From: Phycisphaeraceae bacterium
GTDB lineage: Bacteria; Planctomycetota; Phycisphaerae; Phycisphaerales; UBA1924
Direction of reading: 5' to 3'
DNA: 64,000 nt
Assembly: GCA_020639155.1 (NCBI GenBank)
Contig: JACKHF010000001.1
Span: 2,046,001 to 2,110,000, forward strand
Shown: one piece after another, positions 52,943-62,101 of the stretch
Position numbering within the stretch: position 1 is the first letter of the stretch
Layout: every line of letters starts with the position of its first letter
Made by a program: the position numbers and the translations under genes
Notes under the pieces: model-generated
Told to the model about the DNA's origin: nothing
Database searches by the model: none
What the model saw: only the letters and a program-made list of their open reading frames with translations

Positions 52943-55924
52943 ATGTCCAGAAGAACGTTGTGCCAGCGGATGTCAACTGCCGCTGCGAAGTACGCCATGC
53001 TTGCGCTGGTGCTCGTATGCACGGGGCATCGCGTGACAGCTCAGAATCAGGGAACAGCGAACAACGCCGCTGATGAACACATAACGCTTGCGCCGGTATC
53101 AGTGATCGTCCATTCATTGCCCGAGGACACACGGTATGTGCGGGGCACGCTTGAGTCCGGCGTGTCGTACGTTGTGCTCTCACATGATCACCCACCGAAG
53201 CGCGCGTCCATCTGGCTCCACATCAGGACTGGATCACTCAACGAACTTGATTCACAACGAGGCATCGCACATTTTCTGGAGCACATGGCGTTCAACGGAT
53301 CGGAGAACTTTCCTCCCGGCTCCGTGATTCCGTTCTTTGAGGAACTCGGGCTCACGTTCGGCCGTCACCAGAATGCGATGACCGGGTTTGCAGATACGCG
53401 ATACACGCTTGCGCTACCGGACAACTCGATGGAGATGTTCGACAAAGGTCTGTTGTTCCTGTCAGATGTTGCTGGCAGGCTGACACTCCCGGCAGAGGAG
53501 ATAGAGAAGGAACGAGGCGTGATTCTTGAGGAGAAACGCACGCGACTTGGCGCACAACAGCGCATGTTTGAGAAGATACTTGAGGATATCTCACCCGGAT
53601 CAAGATTCGGTCAGCGATTGCCTATCGGGACCGAGGAACGTCTGCTGAACATGCAGCGCGATGACTTTGCGGCGTACTACAAGAAATGGTACGTGCCTGA
53701 GAACATGACGGTCATTGCGGTGGGGGACATCAACGAGCAGCAGATGGTCGATGCGATCTCCAGAGCCTTCTCCGGACCGGAAAGCCCATGGCCCAACCGG
53801 CAAACGGTAAAAGCACCAGAGCCGCTCGATCCTGGCATCGTCGTGCCTGAGCAGAGTCGTTCGAAGGTATACACCGACCCGGAGTTGCAGCGTGCAACAG
53901 TCATGCTTGCTCAAGTAAAGGACCCCAAGGGAGCGATTGTCTCCGAAGAGCAGTACCGCCAGGATCTTGTTCGCGCGGTGGGTACGATGACCTTCAACCG
54001 CCGAATCTCGGGCATGATCTCGCTGGGTGAACTGAAAATCCTCAATGCAAGTGTTTCGAGCGAGGATCTCTTCAGCGCATTACAGTGGACACTCGTAGAG
54101 GCATCCTGTGAGCCCGATCGCTGGCAGGATACACTGACGAGTATTGCTACGGAGTTGCAGCGAGCCAGACTCCATGGGTTCTCTCAGCGTGAGATCGACG
54201 ACACGGTTCAGTCCATCATGGCTGTTGCTGAGGCGGGCGTACGCAATGAGCCCGACATGCAGGCGGGCGCGATTCTTTCAATGCTAACCGCAAAGGTGCT
54301 GATTCGTGAGCCGATCATGAGTGCGCAACAGCACCTTGATCTGATGCGGGAACTCCTTCCGACCATCACAGCGGATGAAATCGCATCTGCGTTCCGTGAA
54401 CTCTACGACTTCTCGACTGTTGATATAACGCTGCAGATCCCCGAGAGCACATCAAAGCCCGCAGAAGATTCGGTGCTTGAACTCGCGACAACAGCACTTC
54501 AGTCTGCGCCAGAACCACGCATCCAGCAGGATCGCCCGAGCGATCTGCTGCCGATAAAGCCTGCGCCGGGTGAGATCGTTGGCGATATTGAGAATCATCA
54601 GGCATCACATGTGACGAGCTTCTGGCTGTCCAATGGTGCCCGCGTGCATTACAGGTTCATGGATACGGAGCAGGATCGTGTGATCGTGCGCGTGGGACTT
54701 GCTGGCGGGAAGATTCAAGAGGATGCAGCAACACATGGGCTGACCGAGTCGGGCGCACTGGCTCTGCAGCGTCCGGCGACAGAGAGACTGACATCAGTCA
54801 ATGTTCGCGATCTGCTCAGCGGCACCACGGTGCGAGGACGCACCTTTGTTGGCGATGACATGGTCACACTGGAAACAACAGCATCGCCGGTTGATATTGA
54901 GACAGCGCTGGAGTTTCTCCACGTGCTTCTGACAGGTGCGAAAGTTGAGCAGGCAACATTTGACAACTGGAAAACGATTCGCGGCCAGATGATCGACCAG
55001 ACGGAAAAAGATCCTCAGGCGATGCTCTCAAGGACCCTCTTTGAAACACTTTACCCGAAGGACGATGTTCGTACAAAGCAACTTACACGCGAGGAACTCG
55101 CGTCGGTGACTGCTGACCGTGCTCAGGAATGGTTGAGTGCATTGCTGCATGGTGCTCCGCTTGAAATCAGCTTTGTTGGCAACATCCCGCTTGACGAGGT
55201 CGAGCGTCTGGCGACGCAATACCTTGCGACACTTCCTCCGCGTGAACGCATCAGTACGTCGACACTATCAACGCTTCGCGTGCTCCCCGCACCGGACTGG
55301 TCGTGTGAGGTGGTTCAGCCGGTTGACACTGTGACGCTGCAGTCCGTTGTCGTTGTCGGGTTCTTTGGTGCGGATGCGAACAATCTGCTCGACTCCAGCG
55401 CGATGGATGTTGCGTCAAAGATCATGACGACACGCCTGACCAAGCGTGTGCGCGAGGAACTGCAACTGGTGTACGGCATGCAGGCGTCGATGGCGCCGTC
55501 GATCGCATATCCGGGGTACGGTGTGTTTATCGCGTTTGCACCATCGACAGAGCCGTCAAAGGCAACGCTGCTCGCCGACGAGGTGCAGTCGATGTTCAAC
55601 GAGTTTGCGACGAACGGCCCGACCGCAGAAGAGGTTTCGATAGCAGCGACACAGATTGCCAACATCATGAACGAGAACGAATCCCAGCCGGGATACTGGA
55701 TGGGGAGGATCTCGCAGATCGACTATCGCGGTCGCGCGCTTGATGATGTCATGTCCGAGGATGAACTGGTTCGTGGTCTGACTCGCGAACAGGTGCAGGA
55801 TGTGTTTGCGAAGTATCACAACGCCAGCCAACCGATCCGCATCATCATCGGGCCGGCCTCTGAAATGACCACTTCATCGGACGATAACACAACCGATGGA
55901 GCATCAGACAGCACGAACCGATAG
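52943..55924 (+). CDS. M16 family zinc peptidase (two-domain), secreted
   Basis: 993 residues. Signal peptide ~1-34. Catalytic half with inverted zinc motif HFLEH at 110-114, the downstream Glu of EKERGVILEEKR as third ligand, and the FGRHQNAMTGFADTRYTL loop. The second half lacks HxxEH, as is normal for the inactive domain, but keeps the clamshell architecture (RMRE-like TRLTKRVREELQLVYG). Family members such as PqqL or insulinase degrade peptides. ATG 52943 follows GGAGAG. Located just before thrS. Confidence 0.93.
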   Translation: MSRRTLCQRMSTAAAKYAMLALVLVCTGHRVTAQNQGTANNAADEHITLAPVSVIVHSLPEDTRYVRGTLESGVSYVVLSHDHPPKRASIWLHIRTGSLNELDSQRGIAHFLEHMAFNGSENFPPGSVIPFFEELGLTFGRHQNAMTGFADTRYTLALPDNSMEMFDKGLLFLSDVAGRLTLPAEEIEKERGVILEEKRTRLGAQQRMFEKILEDISPGSRFGQRLPIGTEERLLNMQRDDFAAYYKKWYVPENMTVIAVGDINEQQMVDAISRAFSGPESPWPNRQTVKAPEPLDPGIVVPEQSRSKVYTDPELQRATVMLAQVKDPKGAIVSEEQYRQDLVRAVGTMTFNRRISGMISLGELKILNASVSSEDLFSALQWTLVEASCEPDRWQDTLTSIATELQRARLHGFSQREIDDTVQSIMAVAEAGVRNEPDMQAGAILSMLTAKVLIREPIMSAQQHLDLMRELLPTITADEIASAFRELYDFSTVDITLQIPESTSKPAEDSVLELATTALQSAPEPRIQQDRPSDLLPIKPAPGEIVGDIENHQASHVTSFWLSNGARVHYRFMDTEQDRVIVRVGLAGGKIQEDAATHGLTESGALALQRPATERLTSVNVRDLLSGTTVRGRTFVGDDMVTLETTASPVDIETALEFLHVLLTGAKVEQATFDNWKTIRGQMIDQTEKDPQAMLSRTLFETLYPKDDVRTKQLTREELASVTADRAQEWLSALLHGAPLEISFVGNIPLDEVERLATQYLATLPPRERISTSTLSTLRVLPAPDWSCEVVQPVDTVTLQSVVVVGFFGADANNLLDSSAMDVASKIMTTRLTKRVREELQLVYGMQASMAPSIAYPGYGVFIAFAPSTEPSKATLLADEVQSMFNEFATNGPTAEEVSIAATQIANIMNENESQPGYWMGRISQIDYRGRALDDVMSEDELVRGLTREQVQDVFAKYHNASQPIRIIIGPASEMTTSSDDNTTDGASDSTNR

Positions 55925-56069
55925 CATTCTGACAGGGGCGTGTTTGCCTTTGACGGATACAGATGCTAATCTGGAGCACATGATGTATCGGCTGGACACA
56001 ACAACCACAAGCACGAGGAGCACTGGCGGGTAACGGCCGAACCCGTACAGGCAGTGTGTCAATTCCAAG

Positions 56070-56101
56070 CGCTCGGCCGAAAAGCCGGGCGTTTTTCGTT
56101 T
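56070..56101 (+). terminator. Terminator-like hairpin in front of thrS
   Basis: Stem CGCTCGGC/GCCGGGCG (one G-U), loop CGAAAA, then TTTTTCGTTT. It ends 51 bp before the thrS ATG and lies 145 bp after the M16 stop, so it either ends the M16 transcript or acts as an attenuator in the thrS leader. No alternative T-box or anticodon-like structure could be made out by eye. Confidence 0.75.
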
Positions 56102-56152
56102 GGATTCTCGCAGAAGGTTACGATCAGACGCACATTCATCGGAGCAGCACAC

Positions 56153-58273
56153 ATGGCAATCTCGATCACACTTCCAGATGGTTCTGTACGAAACTACGAC
56201 GCGCCCGTAACCGCTGCGCAGGTTGCGATGGACATCGGGCCCGGGCTTGCAAAGGCGGCGCTCGCGTGCAAAGTTGATGGCGAGATGATGGACCTTGCGA
56301 CACTGCTCGATAAGGACTGCCATCTCGGTATTGTGACTGAGAAGCGACGCACTGCGGACGGCTTGAATGAGCCCGATCCGGAAGCACTGTTGCTGCTGCG
56401 TCATTCGTGCGCACATGTGATGGCTGAAGCGATCCAACGCATCGTGCCCGAGGCGCAGCTCGTGTATGGCCCGCCACTGGAGACCGGGTTCTATTACGAC
56501 ATCAGATTCCCCGACGACCGCCCATTGCGCGAGGGTGACTTCGAGCAGATCGAAAAGGAAATGGAAGCCATCGTTGCCGAGGATCGCCAGTTCACGCGAT
56601 ATGAACTTGCAGCCAGTGATGGCATGAGCAAGCTCCAGTCCGAGGGGTCAAAGTACAAGATCGATAACGCAGAGCAGGCGATCAACAAGGCTGGTGCAAC
56701 TGCGCTGTCGTTCTACGCGACAGGGGAGCCAGGAAAAAACTGGGAAGACCTGTGTCGTGGGCCGCACGTGCCATCCACAGGAAAAATCGGCGCATTCAAG
56801 ATGATGAGTCTTGCAAGCTCGTACTGGCACGGCGACGAGAACTCCGACAGGCTCACACGTGTGTATGGCACCGCGTTCTTCCGCAAGAAAGACCTCGAGA
56901 CGCATCTCAATCTTCTCGAAGAAGCAAAGCAGCGCGACCATCGCGTGATCGGCAAGAAGCTGCGGCTGTTCCATATCGACGACGCTGTGGGGCAGGGGCT
57001 CATTCTGTGGACACCCGCTGGCGCGGTGATCCGCCAGGAACTGCAAACATTCATCTCGGAGGAGCTGCGCAAGCAGGGATACCACCAGATCTTTACACCG
57101 CACATAGGCAAGCTCGAACTTTACAAGACGAGCGGCCACTTCCCGTATTACGCCGATTCCCAGTTCCCGCCGCTTGTCGAGCGCGACGACCTCGCTGCGA
57201 TGGCAACCGAGGGATGCTCGTGCGCGGAACTCTCAAACCGCATGAGCGAGGGTGACATCGACGGGTACATGCTCAAGCCGATGAACTGCCCGCACCACAT
57301 CAAGGTGTTTGACTCGCAGCCGCACTCATATCGTGATCTGCCGGTGCGTCTTGCCGAGTTCGGCACGGTGTACCGATGGGAGCAGTCGGGCGAACTGTCG
57401 GGCATGCTGCGCGTACGCAGCTTCACGCAGGACGATGCGCATCTGTTCTGCACGGAGGATCAGATCGGCCAGGAAGTGCTCGGATGTCTGTCGCTCGTCC
57501 GCATCATCTTCGAGACGCTGGGTATGGAGAACTATCGCGTTCGTGTCGGATTGCGCGATCCGGATTCTTCCAAGTACACGGGCGATCCGTCAAACTGGGA
57601 CAAAGCAGAAGCCGCGTGCATCGAGGCAGCGCGCGCGCTCGGTGCGCCGTTCACACAAGAGCCCGGTGAGGCAGCGTTCTATGGTCCCAAGATCGACTTC
57701 GTGGTTAAGGACGTCATCGGACGCGAATGGCAGCTCGGCACCGTGCAGGTCGATTACAACCTGCCGATCAGGTTCGATCTGTCGTACATCGGTCCGGACA
57801 ATCAGCCGCATCGCCCTGTGATGATCCATCGTGCGCCGTTCGGCTCAATGGAACGGTTCTGCGGGTTCCTGATCGAGCACTTTGCCGGTTCGTTCCCGAC
57901 GTGGCTTGCGCCGGAACAGGTGCGCGTGCTCCCGATCTCTGAAAAGTCGAGCGATTACGCAGAGCGCGTGCTTGCCGATCTCAGGAACGTCGGCGTGCGC
58001 GCGACGATGGACCTTTCAGGCGAGCGCATCCAAGCGAAGATCCGCGATGCGACGGAATGGAAGATCCCGTACCTGCTCATCGTCGGGCCTCGCGACGCGG
58101 AGAACGAGAACGTGTCCGTGCGCGCACGGGGCATCCAGAAGGACCTTGGCGCAATGAAACTGGCAGAGTTCGTGGATGGGATCGCAGCTGAGATCCGCAC
58201 GCGCGGCGAGACCTCAATCCTCGAAACGATGATGCCCGGAGGGACCAGAGAAGTAAAACTGCACAACGGATGA
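56153..58273 (+). CDS. thrS: Threonyl-tRNA synthetase
   Basis: 706 residues. TGS domain 1-~60, editing domain with HSCAH (~95) and the CRGPHVPST motif, class II catalytic core with MNCPHHI, YRWEQSGELSGMLRVRSF and ITDDAHLF-like TQDDAHLFC (zinc ligands Cys/His/His), and the anticodon-binding domain at the end (PISEKSSDYAERVLADL). The Gly of MNCPGH is His here. ATG 56153 follows GGAG; the open frame before it covers the leader hairpin. Charges tRNA-Thr. Confidence 0.98.
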   Translation: MAISITLPDGSVRNYDAPVTAAQVAMDIGPGLAKAALACKVDGEMMDLATLLDKDCHLGIVTEKRRTADGLNEPDPEALLLLRHSCAHVMAEAIQRIVPEAQLVYGPPLETGFYYDIRFPDDRPLREGDFEQIEKEMEAIVAEDRQFTRYELAASDGMSKLQSEGSKYKIDNAEQAINKAGATALSFYATGEPGKNWEDLCRGPHVPSTGKIGAFKMMSLASSYWHGDENSDRLTRVYGTAFFRKKDLETHLNLLEEAKQRDHRVIGKKLRLFHIDDAVGQGLILWTPAGAVIRQELQTFISEELRKQGYHQIFTPHIGKLELYKTSGHFPYYADSQFPPLVERDDLAAMATEGCSCAELSNRMSEGDIDGYMLKPMNCPHHIKVFDSQPHSYRDLPVRLAEFGTVYRWEQSGELSGMLRVRSFTQDDAHLFCTEDQIGQEVLGCLSLVRIIFETLGMENYRVRVGLRDPDSSKYTGDPSNWDKAEAACIEAARALGAPFTQEPGEAAFYGPKIDFVVKDVIGREWQLGTVQVDYNLPIRFDLSYIGPDNQPHRPVMIHRAPFGSMERFCGFLIEHFAGSFPTWLAPEQVRVLPISEKSSDYAERVLADLRNVGVRATMDLSGERIQAKIRDATEWKIPYLLIVGPRDAENENVSVRARGIQKDLGAMKLAEFVDGIAAEIRTRGETSILETMMPGGTREVKLHNG

Positions 58274-58315
58274 AACCCAGCCTGACATGCCGATAGTCGC
58301 CGATGGAGGCGGCGT

Positions 58316-59614
58316 ATGGACCCACGCACATCGCTGATAGTGACTGTCACGCTTTGGCTTGCAGGAGTTATTGTGTGTGCAACTTTGCTGGTTCTGCGTT
58401 CCCGCAGCGTGCCAGTTGGAACTCAACACAGTTGTCCCGGACCAAAGCGATCATGGTATATGGGTATGCTCTCAGTGGTGCGGGTTGTGTCCCGATCTCG
58501 GTGTGGTTACAACCTGAGTGGGTTACCTGCGTACTTTGACAACACCGCAAAGTGTCCGGAATGTGGACGAGTTAGCGTGATTTCTCAGCGCATGCGACGA
58601 AATGCACGGGATAAAGCACTGGGTAGTATTGGCGCGGGTTTATTGTGCTTCGGTGCGATATGGTGGGTTGGCGTTGAGGGATACACCGGTCGATGGACAT
58701 CATGGGCACCAACGCCAGCGCTTATGCTTTATAAGTCCCATCTTGTGGACAACTGGGATGGACCGGTTGGCACGCAGGTTATGCAGCGCGCAGCAAACGG
58801 AACCATCACGGGATGGAGTGCGCGTCAGCTTGCAGCAGAACTTGTAAAAGATCTCCGCGACGATGAGATCATTGGGAACGGGCAAAGGGCAGTCGTGTTA
58901 CTTCGAGAGCTTGGGCAGGTTGCTGTGCCAGCACTGAATGGCGCTCTGTTGTCGGACGATTGGCAACAGCAGCAGCTTGCAGCAAGATTATTGCGCGAGA
59001 TAAGCCCTCTCGATCCCAGCGATGCACTGCTTCAACACTCACTTGACACGCTCAGGGGCGATCCAGTGACAGGATATGACTTTGATCATCCAGATGCGGT
59101 TCTGGTTGCGAAAGATGTCACCGACAACATCGTTTCTTCTGTCCCACTCCTGATTGCTCACGCATGGCGTATATATCCACAACTCGTCGAAATGGCGCGA
59201 CATGGAGCATCTCAGGAACAGTTCTTTGCAGCAGTTGTGCTTGCGGTGGGAAGGTGTGAATCCGCTGCTGATATCTTCATGCCTGTGCTGATCGAGCATC
59301 TTGGTGACAACTCAACATACTTCGATGCCGAGCTCGTTGTTGTGGCTCTGATTGACTTTGGCGAGCTCGCAAAGCCGTATCTCACTGATGTGCTCAACGA
59401 GAACAGATATGACCGGCAGGCAAAGCAGCACGCAGAGTACTTACTGCTGCAATATGAGGGGTATCCGGATACACAAGAGGAGTACTGGCGTCGTTGCAGA
59501 CTTGTAGGATATGACACGGCACAGCTTGTGAAGTGGGAAAAGCCGTTCTGCGAAGTATTTACATGGGAGCGATGCAACTCATTGCTATGGACTCGGCACA
59601 GGAACCACCGTTAG
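58316..59614 (+). CDS. Zinc-ribbon membrane protein with helical-repeat domain
   Basis: 432 residues. N-terminal TM (~6-27), a zinc ribbon CGYNLSGL...CPECG (~62-83) of a type frequent in planctomycete membrane proteins, a second TM (~102-120), then ~300 residues of HEAT-like helical repeats (AVVLLRELGQVAVPALNGAL, QQLAARLLREISPLDP). No signature of enzyme function. The stop overlaps the convergent PilZ gene's stop by 3 bp. Probably an envelope scaffold. Confidence 0.8.
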   Translation: MDPRTSLIVTVTLWLAGVIVCATLLVLRSRSVPVGTQHSCPGPKRSWYMGMLSVVRVVSRSRCGYNLSGLPAYFDNTAKCPECGRVSVISQRMRRNARDKALGSIGAGLLCFGAIWWVGVEGYTGRWTSWAPTPALMLYKSHLVDNWDGPVGTQVMQRAANGTITGWSARQLAAELVKDLRDDEIIGNGQRAVVLLRELGQVAVPALNGALLSDDWQQQQLAARLLREISPLDPSDALLQHSLDTLRGDPVTGYDFDHPDAVLVAKDVTDNIVSSVPLLIAHAWRIYPQLVEMARHGASQEQFFAAVVLAVGRCESAADIFMPVLIEHLGDNSTYFDAELVVVALIDFGELAKPYLTDVLNENRYDRQAKQHAEYLLLQYEGYPDTQEEYWRRCRLVGYDTAQLVKWEKPFCEVFTWERCNSLLWTRHRNHR

Positions 59615-60024
59615 TCTTGTATCCTCGCACGCTCGTGCATATTTCGTTTCTCTGCCTCCATGCCTTCGATGGTCATATCACCCAGCGCATCGCGGACAAT
59701 CGCGTTGAGTCCCTGCGCAGCTTCCGGTGTGAGTTCGAGAAAGTTCACACCCATATCGAAGTTGACCCAGTTCAGACGTTTGGTCCATGCAACCTGGCCG
59801 ACCATCTGGTAGACACCGTGCGAGCACGCGAGTGTGAATCGGATGAGCTGCTGTTTTCTTGGCTGGATACCGCTACCCCGCAATCGCATGCCGGTTGCCG
59901 AGATGTCCAGCACCTTTCCAAGCGAGCACTTTGCTGGAGCTCGATTGATGCGCCCGCCACCAGCTCGACGCTCGATGCTCATGAGGTGAGTGTACAGATA
60001 GGGCAGTATCTCAGTAAGACGCAT
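59611..60024 (-). CDS. PilZ domain protein
   Basis: 137 residues (123 if started at ATG 59982). PilZ domains bind cyclic di-GMP. RRAGGGRINRAPAKCSLGKV followed by LDISATGMRLRG gives the R-x-x-x-R ... D/N-x-S-x-x-G motif in partly altered form (DISATG), then beta strands FTLACSHGVYQMVGQVAW. It may link c-di-GMP to motility, but the flagellar genes are 12 kb away. Confidence 0.8.
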   Translation of the reverse strand: MRLTEILPYLYTHLMSIERRAGGGRINRAPAKCSLGKVLDISATGMRLRGSGIQPRKQQLIRFTLACSHGVYQMVGQVAWTKRLNWVNFDMGVNFLELTPEAAQGLNAIVRDALGDMTIEGMEAEKRNMHERARIQD

Positions 60025-60190
60025 GGTCTTTGTATCGACAGAAACACCACCTTATTGAGGGAAAACCGGCCAATATCAGGCGGTTCGCCGTGTGCTTGTT
60101 CCGCCTAGGAATGTGCTGCACGAGGTGTCCGAGAAAAACATGAGTTTGTTTCAAAGGGCAACGGCTCCAAACCGTATCTTCACAATAGAA

Positions 60191-60221
60191 GCACACCCCG
60201 TCATTGCTGATCGGGGCGTGC
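60191..60221 (-). terminator. Terminator of the fibro-slime gene
   Basis: On the minus strand a 10-bp stem GCACGCCCCG/CGGGGTGTGC (one G-U) with a 10-nt loop, then TTCTATTG; it starts 32 bp after the gene's stop. Weak T run. Confidence 0.65.
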
Positions 60222-60252
60222 CGAAACCGGAATCCGGTGTGTCTGAGTTGGG

Positions 60253-61104
60253 TTATTCCTCGTCGTACGGCATCGTAACCGAAGGCAACTCCGCATTGCG
60301 AAGCAGCAGTGTTGTCTCTATGCGGAAGTTGCACTCTGAGGTGTGGCGCTCTGCAAAGAACATCTTGAGTGGATACGTCTCGCCAGCAACGAGCCCGAGT
60401 TCGGCAGCCTTCTCATCAAGATTCACACCGCCGAACGCCTGCGAGTGCACACCACCCAAATCAACAACGAGTTTCCCGTTGATATACACCCACACATCGT
60501 CATCGCCTGTGAACTCGAACACGAGATCATGATCACGCTCGTTCGGATCTGTATAGGTGAATACAGTGTCAAGCTCATATGTGAAGTGGAAGTTATGCTC
60601 ACCTTCGAGCGCCCACCGCAGATTGCCGGTGGAGTTTCCGAACCCCTTGTTATCAGCGGGCCACCAGTAATCAGGGCGTTCCATCGCAAAAATGTACTTG
60701 TCGGAGTTTGTTTGCTTTGTCAGCTCGATCGTGTGTGGCCACGACACGTTCACGCCGGGCACGTCGCGATACCACTGTTTGAGTGTGTCGGCTGATGTCA
60801 GCGGAATATCGTACCAGGTGCGTGTTTCGAGCAGTTGCTCGTTGAAATAGGGCTTGCCGTCTGCGTCAAGTGTTGGTGCGACGAGGCTCAGGTACACGCC
60901 GTTCTGCAGATTCCATTCCGTGAAATCAATATGTGGATACGACTCAAAGTCCGGGTGCTCGGTCTTGAAGTCGCGCATCACACCGGTGATTTTCATCGTT
61001 TCGCCCTGTGCCGTGCTTGCAGATGATGTGCTTGCGGTATGAGCGTTTGCAAATGTGCAGAATCCTGCACAGACGAACAATGCTGACGCAGATGAAATGC
61101 GCAT
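60253..61104 (-). CDS. Secreted fibro-slime domain protein
   Basis: 283 residues. Signal peptide (ASALFVCAGFCTFANAH). Nearly the whole mature part is the fibro-slime (PA14-related) domain: KITGVMRDFKTEHPDF, FTYELDTVFTYTDPNERDHD, FTGDDDVWVYINGKLVVDLG, GVHSQAFGGVNLDE. This domain occurs in extracellular adhesins of Fibrobacter, Dictyostelium and planctomycetes. ATG 61104 has GGAGAG upstream. No anchor is visible, so it is released or bound by partners. Confidence 0.9.
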   Translation of the reverse strand: MRISSASALFVCAGFCTFANAHTASTSSASTAQGETMKITGVMRDFKTEHPDFESYPHIDFTEWNLQNGVYLSLVAPTLDADGKPYFNEQLLETRTWYDIPLTSADTLKQWYRDVPGVNVSWPHTIELTKQTNSDKYIFAMERPDYWWPADNKGFGNSTGNLRWALEGEHNFHFTYELDTVFTYTDPNERDHDLVFEFTGDDDVWVYINGKLVVDLGGVHSQAFGGVNLDEKAAELGLVAGETYPLKMFFAERHTSECNFRIETTLLLRNAELPSVTMPYDEE

Positions 61105-61297
61105 AACTCTCTCTCCGGTTCTGTGGTTCTGCACGAGTCAGTTTCGACATCCCGCACACTGGGGTGAGAATGTCGATATGCAATGGTTCCTGTGCAGTTG
61201 TATCACAAACCAGCGTTGCTGCAAGGTCAACGTGCGCGTTATCAACAGAGCGTGTGTGGTGTGTAGGGGTTGTGAGGACAATACGGCCGCTTGCGTT

Positions 61298-61948
61298 TTA
61301 GATCGCTATGAAGATCTCGTCTAGCGGTTTGCGTTCAAGTTTGGGCACCACGCAATTCTCCGCTGGATATCCGACAGGAATTACAACGTACGGACGCTCA
61401 TGATCGGGCCGCCCCAGCACCTCTGAGAGGAACCCCATTGGGCTGGGAGTGTGCGTGAGTGTTGCGAGTCCCGCGTGATGCGCCGCTGCAAGAAACAAAC
61501 CAACGGCGATCCCAACAGATTCATTTACGTAATACACCTGACCACCGGTATCGGTTTTCATCATCTTGAATACCACGACAACCCATGGAGCTGTCTCGAG
61601 AAATGGCTTGTTTGGGTCGGTGCCAAACGGTGCAAGATCGTGCAGCCACTCCTCGTTGGCTCTGCGCGCGTAGAACTCTCGTTCTTCCTCTTCAGCAGCA
61701 GCACGAATCTTTGATTTCACGACAGGATCTGCAACAGCAACGAAGCGCCATGGCTGCTTGTGTGCGCCGGAAGGCGCGGTGCCTGCGGCGCGAACGCACA
61801 TCTCAATCGTTTCCCTGGACACTGGCTTGTCTGCATACTCACGGACGGTACGGCGCATGGCCATAGTCTCGTAGAACGCGCCGGCTGCCTGCTCAGGGCT
61901 TAAACTCGGTGTGTAAGGTCGATGGGAGATAAAGACATGGTCTGACAT
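61298..61948 (-). CDS. Nitroreductase-fold protein resembling iodotyrosine deiodinase
   Basis: 216 residues. FMN-binding nitroreductase fold: MAMRRTVREYADKPVSRETI, AAGTAPSGAHKQPWRFVAV. Its ends match the deiodinase subfamily far better than general nitroreductases: VLGRPDHERPYVVIPVGYPA and LERKPLDEIF parallel the LGRP, PVGYP and KRKPLDQI motifs of animal iodotyrosine deiodinase. The active-site lid residues Glu, Tyr and Lys have plausible counterparts in EEEREFYARR and DPNKPFLETAP. It may reductively remove halogen from halotyrosines. ATG 61948. Confidence 0.85.
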   Translation of the reverse strand: MSDHVFISHRPYTPSLSPEQAAGAFYETMAMRRTVREYADKPVSRETIEMCVRAAGTAPSGAHKQPWRFVAVADPVVKSKIRAAAEEEEREFYARRANEEWLHDLAPFGTDPNKPFLETAPWVVVVFKMMKTDTGGQVYYVNESVGIAVGLFLAAAHHAGLATLTHTPSPMGFLSEVLGRPDHERPYVVIPVGYPAENCVVPKLERKPLDEIFIAI

Positions 61949-62101
61949 TGTGAACTCCGTGGCGGGGATCGATGATAGAAATCACGAGAACTGGTTGCTG
62001 CATTGGTCCAGATAATGGACGGAGCAATGGCGGCTCGCGCGATTGTTACGCGAGTGGGGACCAGATTCGGACCGATTCGATGATCTGGTCGATGCTCAGG
62101 C

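Noticed and set aside
54545..54556. GCCGATAA resembling a sigma-28 -10 box
   Set aside because: Inside the M16 peptidase coding region, without a TAAA -35 part at 15 bp.
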